Source of the DNA: an uncultured Megasphaera sp.
GTDB lineage: Bacteria > Bacillota > Negativicutes > Veillonellales > Megasphaeraceae
Length of the DNA stretch: 64,000 nucleotides
Assembly: GCA_934202965.1 (NCBI GenBank)
Contig: CAKPYN010000004.1
Span: 1 to 64,000 of the forward strand
Reading direction: 5' to 3'
A model generated the notes under the pieces. It saw only the letters and a program-made list of their open reading frames with translations. It was not told the DNA's origin and searched no databases. Shown one piece after another: positions 1-9,367 of this stretch. Within the stretch, counting starts at the first letter, position 1. The number at the start of each line of letters is the position of its first letter. The position numbers and the translations under genes were made by a program.

Positions 1-1
1 A

Positions 2-2653
2 GGATCACCCCCGCTTGCGCGGGAAAGACCCATCCAAAATCAGCTAATTACATCGTTGCCGGGGATCACCCCCGCTTGCGCGGGAAAGACCCGTGCCAGT
101 GAGCATTGTGAATATTTTTCACGGGATCACCCCCGCTTGCGCGGGAAAGACTGACATATAGCTTCATACCAAGATAATTAGCGAGGATCACCCCCGCTTG
201 CGCGGGAAAGACTTGCCGTATAGTGCCCGGTCTGCCGCCGCTGTAGGATCACCCCCGCTTGCGCGGGAAAGACGTCAACCACAAAATAGCATCTCCTTAT
301 TTCTTAGGATCACCCCCGCTTGCGCGGGAAAGACGTCGTTTAATTTATCAATTATATCCATAGGCTAGGATCACCCCCGCTTGCGCGGGAAAGACTAGTT
401 AACGCATAGTTAACGCATAGTAACACATGGATCACCCCCGCTTGCGCGGGAAAGACTTATGCCGTAATTGTGGAATTATAAGGAGGAAGGGATCACCCCC
501 GCTTGCGCGGGAAAGACGAACTGAAATTAACGCCGTTTCAGCGCGAAATAGGATCACCCCCGCTTGCGCGGGAAAGACAGCAATTTATATGTCAACGTAG
601 GAAATTTAGGGGGATCACCCCCGCTTGCGCGGGAAAGACTTTACATCGAAAAACTTTATTTCGTTCGTTTTAGGATCACCCCCGCTTGCGCGGGAAAGAC
701 TGTTATTCCAATCCGTGTGTGTCACGGCAAAGGGGATCACCCCCGCTTGCGCGGGAAAGACGCACTATTCGTAAATGTAACACATAATTCATTAGGATCA
801 CCCCCGCTTGCGCGGGAAAGACTTATATGGTATTGAAATATAATCACCTTCGCTGGGATCACCCCCGCTTGCGCGGGAAAGACGCAGGCATGGAAGCCTC
901 ACAAATGGGCGAAACAGGATCACCCCCGCTTGCGCGGGAAAGACCTCTATTATGATAGCGATTATGATGACCGCACCGGGATCACCCCCGCTTGCGCGGG
1001 AAAGACCTAAAGGAGATAGTACGATGGGGCAGATACAGGGGATCACCCCCGCTTGCGCGGGAAAGACTATGTACTATTCTAAGCTGTTTTCTATGATCAG
1101 GGATCACCCCCGCTTGCGCGGGAAAGACCTTTCATGTACCACCGAAATGCCTCTGTACACGGGATCACCCCCGCTTGCGCGGGAAAGACTTAAACAGAAA
1201 CTAAAAAAATCGTTATCACAAAGGATCACCCCCGCTTGCGCGGGAAAGACTGACGTTCATTCGGTCCGCTAATTTCTCGGCGGGGATCACCCCCGCTTGC
1301 GCGGGAAAGACCGTCATGAAATCTACGCCATCTTCTGCGTGCTGGGATCACCCCCGCTTGCGCGGGAAAGACCGCACAAATACAATGTTTGTGCGGGTTT
1401 TATTGGGATCACCCCCGCTTGCGCGGGAAAGACTTCAAGGATTTCCCTACATTCCCACCCGAATTAGGATCACCCCCGCTTGCGCGGGAAAGACCTTTTT
1501 CACGTGCATCATACAAATCTTCTGCAAGGATCACCCCCGCTTGCGCGGGAAAGACCCCGTAAATTCATCGACAATGACTATTTCGCCAGGATCACCCCCG
1601 CTTGCGCGGGAAAGACGAATATTTATCGACAATATCCGAAGTTGGCCGGGGATCACCCCCGCTTGCGCGGGAAAGACTTCGCATGACACATATTCCTACG
1701 GGTATCGTTGGGATCACCCCCGCTTGCGCGGGAAAGACGTACCGACGGGGCAACGACCGCATTGCCGGCAGGGATCACCCCCGCTTGCGCGGGAAAGACT
1801 TGGATTCATTAATATGAACTGTACGAAACATAGGATCACCCCCGCTTGCGCGGGAAAGACTTCATCGAAACCGCATGGAAAAAAATAGGGATAGGATCAC
1901 CCCCGCTTGCGCGGGAAAGACAGAGCAAGTAGCGAACATGCCGCAAAAAGAAGAGGATCACCCCCGCTTGCGCGGGAAAGACTAGAAAAGGGGGGTGTAA
2001 ATCATGGCAATGTTAGGATCACCCCCGCTTGCGCGGGAAAGACCGTATAATTGCTCTGCTAACGTCGGACTAGTCGGGATCACCCCCGCTTGCGCGGGAA
2101 AGACATTCGAGCAAATCTTTTTCGATTTGTTCACGTGGGATCACCCCCGCTTGCGCGGGAAAGACGTTTCGGCAAATTGCCGCGCATTGGGAAATCGGGG
2201 ATCACCCCCGCTTGCGCGGGAAAGACAAAGGCTACAGCGGCAGCGAGATACATATGCTGGGATCACCCCCGCTTGCGCGGGAAAGACTCGTGATTATTAC
2301 AAGAGAAACAGACTATGCTAGGATCACCCCCGCTTGCGCGGGAAAGACAGATGCACCACATGATAGCACTCCCGTATGGTAGGATCACCCCCGCTTGCGC
2401 GGGAAAGACTTTTATGTGTATCTCTTGCAGTATGACCGTTCAGGATCACCCCCGCTTGCGCGGGAAAGACCTTAGTATCTACTGATGTAGCGGATGGCAT
2501 GTAGGATCACCCCCGCTTGCGCGGGAAAGACTCGGCGGTGAGGACAGTGATAAGCCGGTACAAGGGATCACCCCCGCTTGCGCGGGAAAGACTTTAAAAG
2601 ATATTCTGCAAATAAATTTGCCTTGGGATCACCCCCGCTTGCGCGGGAAAGAC
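2..2653 (-). CRISPR. Type I-E CRISPR array, leader-proximal 44 repeats
   Basis: There are 44 copies of a 28-nt repeat (on the plus strand it starts GGATCACCCC and ends CGGGAAAGAC) at a 61-nt period, with 33-nt spacers. One spacer, 945-978, is 34 nt. Every repeat I checked is identical. The GC-rich centre forms the short hairpin cut by Cas6e. Read on the minus strand the repeat begins GTCTTTCCCGCG and ends GGTGATCC, typical of type I-E, and this is also the direction of the cas genes. The repeat at 2-29 shows no decay, so the distal end of the array lies beyond the left edge. The many open frames here are artefacts of the 61-nt period. Confidence 0.98.
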
Positions 2654-2697
2654 AGTAATGGATCCCAGTATTTTAGCCATCTTTCATCTATGCCTAT
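2654..2697 (-). promoter_or_regulatory. Very short CRISPR leader with weak -10
   Basis: Only 44 bp separate the cas2/DEDDh stop codon from the first repeat. A TAAAAT -10-like hexamer (minus strand, 2670-2675) would start transcription about 10 nt before the first repeat. No good -35 is seen at 16-18 nt. Either the functional leader extends into the cas2/DEDDh coding sequence or the array is read through from the cas operon. Confidence 0.45.
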
Positions 2698-3570
2698 CTA
2701 AAATTTCTTTAATTTCTGTGCCAGTTTCTTGATAAGTTCTGCATCACCAAGTGCTCGATGCGGTACTTTTTCATTAATTCCATAGCTTTGCAATGATGTT
2801 TCCAATTTATAGTTTTTCTGAAACAGCTGTTCTTTCTTTACAACATGCAAAAGGTCGTGTGTACGATTTTTTAGATTTCCTAATCCATACTTTTTGAATG
2901 CCTGTCTTAAAAATTCAATATCGAAACTAATATGATATCCAACAAGATCATCTTCTCCTATGAATTCTTGAAAGGAAGCCATTGCTTCACATTCCTCTTT
3001 GCCTTCTCTCTGTAACAAGTCATTTGTAATCCCATTTATTTGGGAAATATTCGTAGGAATATGAGTATCGCAGGTAACGAGTGTCGTAAAACGAGTTTCA
3101 TTATCCCCATCACAACGAATCGCTCCGATTTCCAAAATATGATTTCGTTTCGCATCCAGCCCATCCGTTTCAATATCAACAATAACATACCGCATAGAAT
3201 TTTTTCTTTTGTGAGTCATCCCTGCAGTACGAGCACGATGAAATTTTGCAGCTTTACTAAATCCTTGAGATATCGTTTCTGTTGGCATCGATATATTGGG
3301 AATAAAAATCAGAGGCAAACCATCATAATCAATCGCAGAACGCGAAGCATTTTCTGTCACAAAATCATAACCAAATTCATTTCTTGCAGCAAAACACATA
3401 CTGGCTTCACCAGATCCCATCGTTTCTCGTACGCGTTTCCAAAGATATTCACGAATACGGCTGTTAAAATTTCCCACATAAACACCTGTAGCAATTTCCT
3501 GCATCCATCGTGTCAGATCACCGCGTAGAGATTGTGGTACGTTTCTAAGCGTAATAACAGTCATGGGCAT
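2698..3570 (-). CDS. cas2: Cas2-DEDDh fusion (type I-E Cas2 with DnaQ-like exonuclease)
   Basis: A 290-residue fusion. Residues 1-92 are a type I-E Cas2 (starts MPMTVITLRNVP), the central dimer of the spacer integrase. A linker of about 35 residues leads to a DnaQ-family 3'-5' exonuclease with all DEDDh residues visible: D132 and E134 in VDIETDGL, D217 in HISFDIEF, H271 and D276 in HRALGDAE. In the family, the exonuclease trims prespacer 3' ends before Cas1 integrates them. The first ATG has GAGG 7 nt upstream and overlaps the cas1 stop by 10 nt, so translation is probably coupled. Natural Cas2-DEDDh fusions are known, including in Megasphaera, and this one looks intact. Confidence 0.96.
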   Translation of the reverse strand: MPMTVITLRNVPQSLRGDLTRWMQEIATGVYVGNFNSRIREYLWKRVRETMGSGEASMCFAARNEFGYDFVTENASRSAIDYDGLPLIFIPNISMPTETISQGFSKAAKFHRARTAGMTHKRKNSMRYVIVDIETDGLDAKRNHILEIGAIRCDGDNETRFTTLVTCDTHIPTNISQINGITNDLLQREGKEECEAMASFQEFIGEDDLVGYHISFDIEFLRQAFKKYGLGNLKNRTHDLLHVVKKEQLFQKNYKLETSLQSYGINEKVPHRALGDAELIKKLAQKLKKF

Positions 3571-4511
3571 GATGATACCTCGCTATAATTCACACCATAG
3601 GGAACTAGTTTGCTTTTATCATCCCACAAACTGAGTTGTTCAGCTTCAATTTGTTCCTCATTAGAAAATCCAAGAAGGGTTTGCAAATCTTTTACCATAC
3701 GTTTCAAAAGTTTCCCATCAACAAAAGCATCCCGTGTCCGCAGGCGTGTTATTTTTCCGATATCCTGGTCTTCTTCGCTGTCTGCAACAACAGCAAAAGC
3801 AATGGGTACTGTAATTTCGGCTTTATACAGATCCGCTATATCGTAAACAAAAGAACGATCATGTCCTGTATGCACAAATCCCAATCCCGGTGATAATCCC
3901 AGTGCGGCTATTACACTATGTACCAATCCATACAACGCAACATGTGCCGCAGAAAGGGCTTGGTTAATAGCGTCTCCTCCTGCAAAATCATCTGGATTAT
4001 ACACACGTTTTGTCCATGGTACATTATATTTTTTAGATAACTCACGATAGGTGCGACGGACGCGGGCGCCTTCATGAGAACGAAGCTGCTGCATTGTAAG
4101 TTTAGACACATCTTCTCCTGGAAAACGCATTTGATACATCGCCCGTGCAACGCGTAGGCGACTCCGTTCATTCGTTACAAGTTCTGCCTGTCGCATCAAA
4201 AAACGTGTTGATCTAGCAAGGGCCCTGCCGTGTGCATAATACCGAACACCACGTTCTCCTACCCATATGATAGCTGTACCTGTATCCCCCAGTAACTCTA
4301 CAGCACGATGACTAATATCCGTACCAGGGCCTAAAAGCAGAACACCAACTATAGCCGCCGGAATACGAACCACTCCTTTGGCATCGGTAACAGTTACAGC
4401 ACTATCAACACGATGGATCTTGGCATGTTCAATATAGAGAAACGTTGCGCGATCTTCCATGCGCGGTAATTCTACAAGATCTGACTTACCTGCAATTACT
4501 GAGTTTGCCAT
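3561..4511 (-). CDS. cas1: Cas1 integrase, type I-E
   Basis: Metal-dependent integrase that inserts prespacers at the leader end of the array as a Cas1-Cas2 complex. It is 316 residues, the usual type I-E length. Likely metal ligands are E147 (RSHEGARV), H214 (GFVHTGHDRSF) and D224 or D227 (VYDIADLYK), matching the Glu-His-Asp triad of the family. The start is 1 nt after the cas6e stop region and the 3' end overlaps cas2/DEDDh. The adaptation genes thus end the operon next to the array. Confidence 0.97.
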   Translation of the reverse strand: MANSVIAGKSDLVELPRMEDRATFLYIEHAKIHRVDSAVTVTDAKGVVRIPAAIVGVLLLGPGTDISHRAVELLGDTGTAIIWVGERGVRYYAHGRALARSTRFLMRQAELVTNERSRLRVARAMYQMRFPGEDVSKLTMQQLRSHEGARVRRTYRELSKKYNVPWTKRVYNPDDFAGGDAINQALSAAHVALYGLVHSVIAALGLSPGLGFVHTGHDRSFVYDIADLYKAEITVPIAFAVVADSEEDQDIGKITRLRTRDAFVDGKLLKRMVKDLQTLLGFSNEEQIEAEQLSLWDDKSKLVPYGVNYSEVSSCP

Positions 4512-4512
4512 G

Positions 4513-5154
4513 TTATACCTCCAATGGAATTACAGTCATCATGCCAAAACCATATGCTTTTTTCTTTCCCATCCCTTCAGTAAGCAAGCGGCGGAATACA
4601 TCGACATTCTCAATACATAATATACCCTCATAAGCAACACGACTCAGTCGAATACGTTCTTTTCCTTTTCGCCAAATAGCAAAATTACGTTCTTTTACGA
4701 TGTATTCTTCATCATACAGCAGAAATCCGTGTGTTTCCGCACGATCTTTCAAATATTTCATTTGCTGTTTTACTGTGACATGAGGTTTAATCCGTCCACG
4801 TTCCCCTTGCTGTATTCCAGTAGAATCTGCCATAACAGGATTTAAAACTATGCGAAAACGGCACTTCATCCCCTTTCTTAAGTGATTAAGAAAGGGTTCA
4901 TATTCCTTCGTTGCAGCACTGCCTTCTACACCATATCGACAAAGTGCAGCAATATCAGGCTTTTCTTGGCTTACAATAAGAAGATATTCTTTTCCATTTA
5001 AATAATCAATTCGCCAAAGCTTACGCGTACGCTCGTTACGCGCAAATTCTTCAGGAAAACTCCGTTCTACCCAATCATGATACGCACCCAGGTGGGTAAG
5101 ATGACGAATTTTTTGTCGATTATTCGTATCGAGTTGTACCCTGGAAAGATACAT
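4513..5154 (-). CDS. cas6e: Cas6e (CasE) crRNA endoribonuclease
   Basis: Cuts the CRISPR transcript within each repeat hairpin and stays bound to the crRNA 3' handle in Cascade. The best start is the ATG at 5154 (MYLSRVQLD, the usual Cas6e N-terminus), giving 213 residues. An upstream GTG at 5163 is also possible. The N-terminal LGAYHDWVE segment holds the Tyr/His expected for catalysis. The C-terminal glycine-rich loop GMGKKKAYGFG is the RAMP signature. It follows cas5e by 1 nt and lies just before cas1. Confidence 0.95.
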   Translation of the reverse strand: MYLSRVQLDTNNRQKIRHLTHLGAYHDWVERSFPEEFARNERTRKLWRIDYLNGKEYLLIVSQEKPDIAALCRYGVEGSAATKEYEPFLNHLRKGMKCRFRIVLNPVMADSTGIQQGERGRIKPHVTVKQQMKYLKDRAETHGFLLYDEEYIVKERNFAIWRKGKERIRLSRVAYEGILCIENVDVFRRLLTEGMGKKKAYGFGMMTVIPLEV

Positions 5155-5155
5155 A

Positions 5156-5884
5156 TCAAACACCCCCTATCGCAGCAAACACATCATGGTCTTGATTCCG
5201 TTTCGATATCTCTATTTCGCAAACACTTTCATACTCGATTCGTGTCAAATAGTGCCGTCCCGAGGCTGCCAGAGAAAGAACATGGTCACGACGTGTTTTC
5301 GCTATGCTTCCTGTATACGTTTTCTCTGTAAAAATAGAAAGACGTTTACGAGGATTTTCTTTGCCTTGCTCTTTCTTTTTATACCAGTCTGCTGCTTGCC
5401 AAGGAAACGTGCGAAGAACAGAAATCGGTTCTCCTTCAACAATATCTAACAAAAAATCTACAGGAAGTGGAAGCGCACGTCGTCCCATATAAGTCTGAAA
5501 ATAGGGTGCGCGAAGAGCTTGTACAATTTTATCAACATCGTTTTCTTCCGCAATACCGAGTGCCACAATAAAGACAGCATCTTGCAAATAATACCGCTTC
5601 GTTACATAGGTACGATATGAAACAATGCCACCTTTCTTTATTTCTGGTTTATGAGCTGTATGATAGTCTTTCAATATACGTCCTGGTTGATCGACACGCA
5701 CAGCAAATATAAATTGATTCAATGTGGCAATACGTTCATCATTGCGTCGCCAACCAAGAGAAGCCGCAATCAATCCTAACACAGCACTTTTTGATGGATG
5801 GGGATCTGTATGACGTATCTCAAAATGTGAATGGGTACCCCATGATTGTAATGGGCCAGAAAATTTTAGTACGATTGTTTTCAT
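5156..5884 (-). CDS. cas5e: Cas5e (CasD), Cascade 5'-handle subunit
   Basis: A 242-residue RAMP-fold protein that caps the crRNA 5' handle in Cascade. The N-terminus (KFSGPLQSWG) is the classic Cas5e signature, followed by HPSKSAVLGLIAASLG, also typical. The length fits the family. It sits 16 nt after cas7e and almost touches cas6e, so the Cascade genes form one transcription unit. Confidence 0.95.
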   Translation of the reverse strand: MKTIVLKFSGPLQSWGTHSHFEIRHTDPHPSKSAVLGLIAASLGWRRNDERIATLNQFIFAVRVDQPGRILKDYHTAHKPEIKKGGIVSYRTYVTKRYYLQDAVFIVALGIAEENDVDKIVQALRAPYFQTYMGRRALPLPVDFLLDIVEGEPISVLRTFPWQAADWYKKKEQGKENPRKRLSIFTEKTYTGSIAKTRRDHVLSLAASGRHYLTRIEYESVCEIEISKRNQDHDVFAAIGGV

Positions 5885-5900
5885 TTGCTATCCCTGCCAG

Positions 5901-6986
5901 TTAAAGAAGCTTCATGATCTGATTCGAAATATCATCTAAGAGTGTCGTTATGCTCATCTCTTTCGTTCCTGTAAATGTAGTTTCCATTTCAGATGGATAC
6001 CATCCATCATCTGCCAAAAGGTAATAACTTGCCACTGGGACATGAACAAACTTTTCAGCTTTCGTTTCTTCCGTAAAAAGCCGTTGAACTGATTCTTCCG
6101 TATAGCCATTCTTTGCTTTTACAGCATTTTCATACGCACCGACAAAACTAATGGGGCGATCATCACGGAGTATGACGAGAAGTGCCTGCGGAATCGTTTG
6201 GTTTGCATAGCTGTTGCTTTTGCCCGTCGGCATAGATTTCGCAAAGGCTTCGATATACAGCTGAAGTGCCCGTGCCGTTACTTCTTTATTATCCTTCATC
6301 TGATGCAGAAATTCATGGACCGCTACATTGGCATAACGATACAGTGTTGATGAATTAAACTCATTTGTTTCAATCATCGCTGCACCGGCATTATCTTCCG
6401 ATGCTAAATCATCTTTTGCTGTAAAATAATCATATTCTGTCTGTACCTCATGTGTAGAAATAGCATGGGCAACCTGAGAAGACGCGTCTTCGTTTTTCGT
6501 CGGATCATCTGCCAGCATACGTCCAAAGAGGGCGATATCAATTTCCGGATTTTCTTTCAACAGATTCGATAGTTTCTCTTTATCTGTTTCTCCTGCAATT
6601 GCTGCTTCTGCTAATGCTTCCGCCTGCTGTGTGCCAAGGAAAAACAAAGCAGAAAGTTTACCATCTTTTAATTTTAATCCGGCTGCTTTTAACACATCTT
6701 CTGCTTTCTTTTGCGCCACATCTTCGGCAATAGAAGGATCTTTTTCTATTATTTTTTGTACTACATAATCCCGTACTTTAACGGTACGTATGCCAACCTT
6801 AAATTCATCACTAAAATTACGAAAATAGTCGCGCATTGCTTTTTTCCAAGCCTGTGAGCTGACACGCGCCCGTGTTACACCACCGAACTGTGCTGTCTTG
6901 GGGCTACCGGTATCATCACGATTGATATTTGATGGTGGTAAAATTTGAATAGCGTGAATATCTAAAAATAAGCGATTCGTTTTCAT
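5901..6986 (-). CDS. cas7e: Cas7e (CasC), Cascade backbone subunit
   Basis: A 361-residue backbone protein that polymerises (usually six copies) along the crRNA spacer. The N-terminal region holds LPPSNINRDDTGSPKTAQFG, then GVTRARVSSQAWKKAMR, both characteristic of Cas7e. The start ATG (MKTNRLFLDIHAI) follows an AGGAGGACAT ribosome binding site. It lies between cse2 and cas5e in the standard type I-E order. Confidence 0.96.
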   Translation of the reverse strand: MKTNRLFLDIHAIQILPPSNINRDDTGSPKTAQFGGVTRARVSSQAWKKAMRDYFRNFSDEFKVGIRTVKVRDYVVQKIIEKDPSIAEDVAQKKAEDVLKAAGLKLKDGKLSALFFLGTQQAEALAEAAIAGETDKEKLSNLLKENPEIDIALFGRMLADDPTKNEDASSQVAHAISTHEVQTEYDYFTAKDDLASEDNAGAAMIETNEFNSSTLYRYANVAVHEFLHQMKDNKEVTARALQLYIEAFAKSMPTGKSNSYANQTIPQALLVILRDDRPISFVGAYENAVKAKNGYTEESVQRLFTEETKAEKFVHVPVASYYLLADDGWYPSEMETTFTGTKEMSITTLLDDISNQIMKLL

Positions 6987-7009
6987 TACTATGTCCTCCT
7001 TATATTCGA

Positions 7010-7588
7010 TTACTTTGTTTCATCTTTTGCTTTCTTTTCTGTACGATAATACGCTTCTGCCCAACGCAAGCAAATTTTCTTTTGAAATCCCATCTGATAC
7101 CAATACAAGTCATTCGCAAGAGTGGCAAAATCTAACGGTAATGCCCCTTTTGCTTTGGCAAGCTGCATTAATTGGCGAAGCTGATATAAAAAAATATCAA
7201 AGGATATGGCGGAAAGAGTTGCAACAAATCGTCTATCTAGGGCAGCTTGTCCATTTCCTATGCGAAACTTCTGAAGCGCTTCTCCAATATTTTTAACTGT
7301 ATCTGTTTTTTCTTTTCCACGTCGTCCCTGCTTTTGCATTGCATATAATTGTAATGCCGCATAAATAGCGCGTTCTTCTTTCGTTTCCCTGCCGTTTACG
7401 GAAAGAAATTCTTCCGGCATATTTTCCAACAATAATGGCCAGACAGCCGGCGCATCGCCAAGGGATTTACCAATGCTATGGCGAAGTGCTGCAAGTGCTG
7501 CTTTACCACTCGCCATATCTTCTTGAGCTTTTAAAATATATATTATTTTCTGTGTTACTTGATATACATCGTTTCGTTTGTCTTCCAA
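7010..7588 (-). CDS. cse2: Cse2 (CasB), Cascade small subunit
   Basis: A 192-residue small subunit that lines the inner face of Cascade and contacts both target strands. It was called from its position between cse1 and cas7e, its all-helical basic composition, and the N-terminal helix (VYQVTQKIIYILKAQ) followed by LRHSIGKSLGDAPAVWPLL, which resembles the CasB family. Sequence conservation in this family is low, so context carries much of the weight. Confidence 0.92.
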   Translation of the reverse strand: MEDKRNDVYQVTQKIIYILKAQEDMASGKAALAALRHSIGKSLGDAPAVWPLLLENMPEEFLSVNGRETKEERAIYAALQLYAMQKQGRRGKEKTDTVKNIGEALQKFRIGNGQAALDRRFVATLSAISFDIFLYQLRQLMQLAKAKGALPLDFATLANDLYWYQMGFQKKICLRWAEAYYRTEKKAKDETK

Positions 7589-7630
7589 TGAATTTCCTCC
7601 TGTTCTATATAGTGTAATAAAATGATATTG

Positions 7631-9346
7631 TTACCTAATTTCTGGCGGTATTTTTTTATTTAACTCATATTTAAATATTTTATAAGCTACGATAATATTT
7701 TCCTTATTTTTCTTTTCTTTGTCCCTAGTAAGATAATCTCTAGCAGATAAATGTGCCATAATGGATGATGCTGCATCTAAAATTATATGGCGAAGTTCCA
7801 ATTTCCATATCCTAACTTTACTATCTTTATCATCTTCCGGACAGATAGAGCATAACCAATCACGAAATGGCATATCAATGGTTCCATACAGTTCAGATAT
7901 CTGACTTCCTACAAAATCAGATCGATCAATCCCGCGAATTTTAGCGGTCTTTCCAAGGAATGGTTGATATATCTGTTCAATAATAGCTTTTGTATCTTCT
8001 ATCGTATTTCTTACACGAACACCCCAACCATCGCCATCAATATCGGTTACAATGATTTCATGTAAAGAAAGTGTATCCGTCACTTCATCTATGGGCATCC
8101 ATGAGGTAGCATTGCCATCGGATAACATACTAACAGCATGTAATTCTACCATGCGGTTATTCAAAAAAGATTTAATCTCATGATAATAATCTATGATAAT
8201 CGGTCGTTTCGCTTCTACATTATTTTTATCGGGAATTAACAAGCCAAAAGAACGCCATAACGATTGTTCTGGTCGATGCGTTCGTGGCATAAATTTATTT
8301 TTATGTTCCCCTGTTTTATTCAATGACCACAATGTCATTGGTTCAAGAAAATTATTTTCATGATTGATTTCCGGTACCTTTACAGCCCCGATGGATACTT
8401 CCTGTTCTTCTGTCCATTCAGTGGGTATATATATGGCTCTTCCCCAAGCTGTATATAACGAAGCAAGATTAGTTTGTATATTTCCCTTCAAAATCATTTC
8501 CAACCGCTTAGCAGGGGGATCTTCCCAACAAGGTGTCTGAGGCGACAGTGAATAGCGTTCATCTGCAGGATGATGCAGTAAGGTATTGATCCACAACGTT
8601 TCAAAGAGGTCATCGCCAGCCATATAAATACCACCAATGTCATACAACCAGCCTTTAGAATTTGTGACTTTACTATCTACAGGAAATTTTACTTTATCTG
8701 CTGTTCCCACATACCCTTGCATCGTGATTAACCAACGAATCAATTCAGTTGCTGTCATACGACTTTTTTGCTTATTCACAACTGGTGCAAAAAGAGCTTC
8801 TTTATTATTACTTTCGGAAATCAGACGATTCATCTGTTTACCTGTAAAGCTTTTGGCATTCACAGCTGAAGCACCTTTTCCCGAAGGTAAGCGATCTATT
8901 AATTCTTTTTTTGTCACTTGAAAAAAAGGATACGTATTGTCAAGAAGATAGAAACGATCACGCCATGCTTCTAAATATTCAGTGACAATTGCAGGAAAAC
9001 GATGTTCGTTCCACACAGCTTTCCATGTTTCATCTAGGGCATCTAAGTAATCATCCGCATCCATTTCATCAACCGGTTCTTCTACAATAAGTTTTTTTCC
9101 ATTCGTATCATCCAGTTCCAACCATTCATAGGGTTCCCCATCTTGATCGACACGGGTAAATACGGTAATTAAAACAGCCAGTAAAACACGTAAAACAGCA
9201 AAATTTTGGGTTTCCATTTCCCCAGCCAATGCCCGATATTCTTGAGCATGTTCAAAAAACGTGAGAAGAGATACGTTTTCCACTGCGCCTGTATCATTTC
9301 TCAATACAGGTATCCATGATTCATCTAACAGATTATATTTTCCCAT
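7631..9346 (-). CDS. cse1: Cse1 (CasA), Cascade large subunit
   Basis: A 571-residue large subunit that recognises the PAM and recruits Cas3. The N-terminus (YNLLDESWIPVLRNDTG) is the usual CasA opening. Later segments such as SPQTPCWEDPPAKR and FMPRTHRPEQSLWRSFG also fit. It is somewhat longer than the E. coli protein (about 500 residues). It lies 21 nt after cas3 and 42 nt before cse2, the largest gap inside the Cascade block, with no terminator visible. Confidence 0.95.
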   Translation of the reverse strand: MGKYNLLDESWIPVLRNDTGAVENVSLLTFFEHAQEYRALAGEMETQNFAVLRVLLAVLITVFTRVDQDGEPYEWLELDDTNGKKLIVEEPVDEMDADDYLDALDETWKAVWNEHRFPAIVTEYLEAWRDRFYLLDNTYPFFQVTKKELIDRLPSGKGASAVNAKSFTGKQMNRLISESNNKEALFAPVVNKQKSRMTATELIRWLITMQGYVGTADKVKFPVDSKVTNSKGWLYDIGGIYMAGDDLFETLWINTLLHHPADERYSLSPQTPCWEDPPAKRLEMILKGNIQTNLASLYTAWGRAIYIPTEWTEEQEVSIGAVKVPEINHENNFLEPMTLWSLNKTGEHKNKFMPRTHRPEQSLWRSFGLLIPDKNNVEAKRPIIIDYYHEIKSFLNNRMVELHAVSMLSDGNATSWMPIDEVTDTLSLHEIIVTDIDGDGWGVRVRNTIEDTKAIIEQIYQPFLGKTAKIRGIDRSDFVGSQISELYGTIDMPFRDWLCSICPEDDKDSKVRIWKLELRHIILDAASSIMAHLSARDYLTRDKEKKNKENIIVAYKIFKYELNKKIPPEIR

Positions 9347-9367
9347 AGCCGCCTCCTATCTGATGCA

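Noticed and set aside
564..2321. Open reading frames of 67-190 codons with repeated PLARER, ITPACAGKT and DHPRLRGKD segments
   Set aside because: They are translations of the CRISPR repeats in three frames; the 61-nt period is not a multiple of three, so the three segments alternate.
3040..3528. 162-codon plus-strand frame opposite cas2/DEDDh
   Set aside because: It is a shadow of the coding region on the other strand, lacks a ribosome binding site, and its composition is unlike a real protein.
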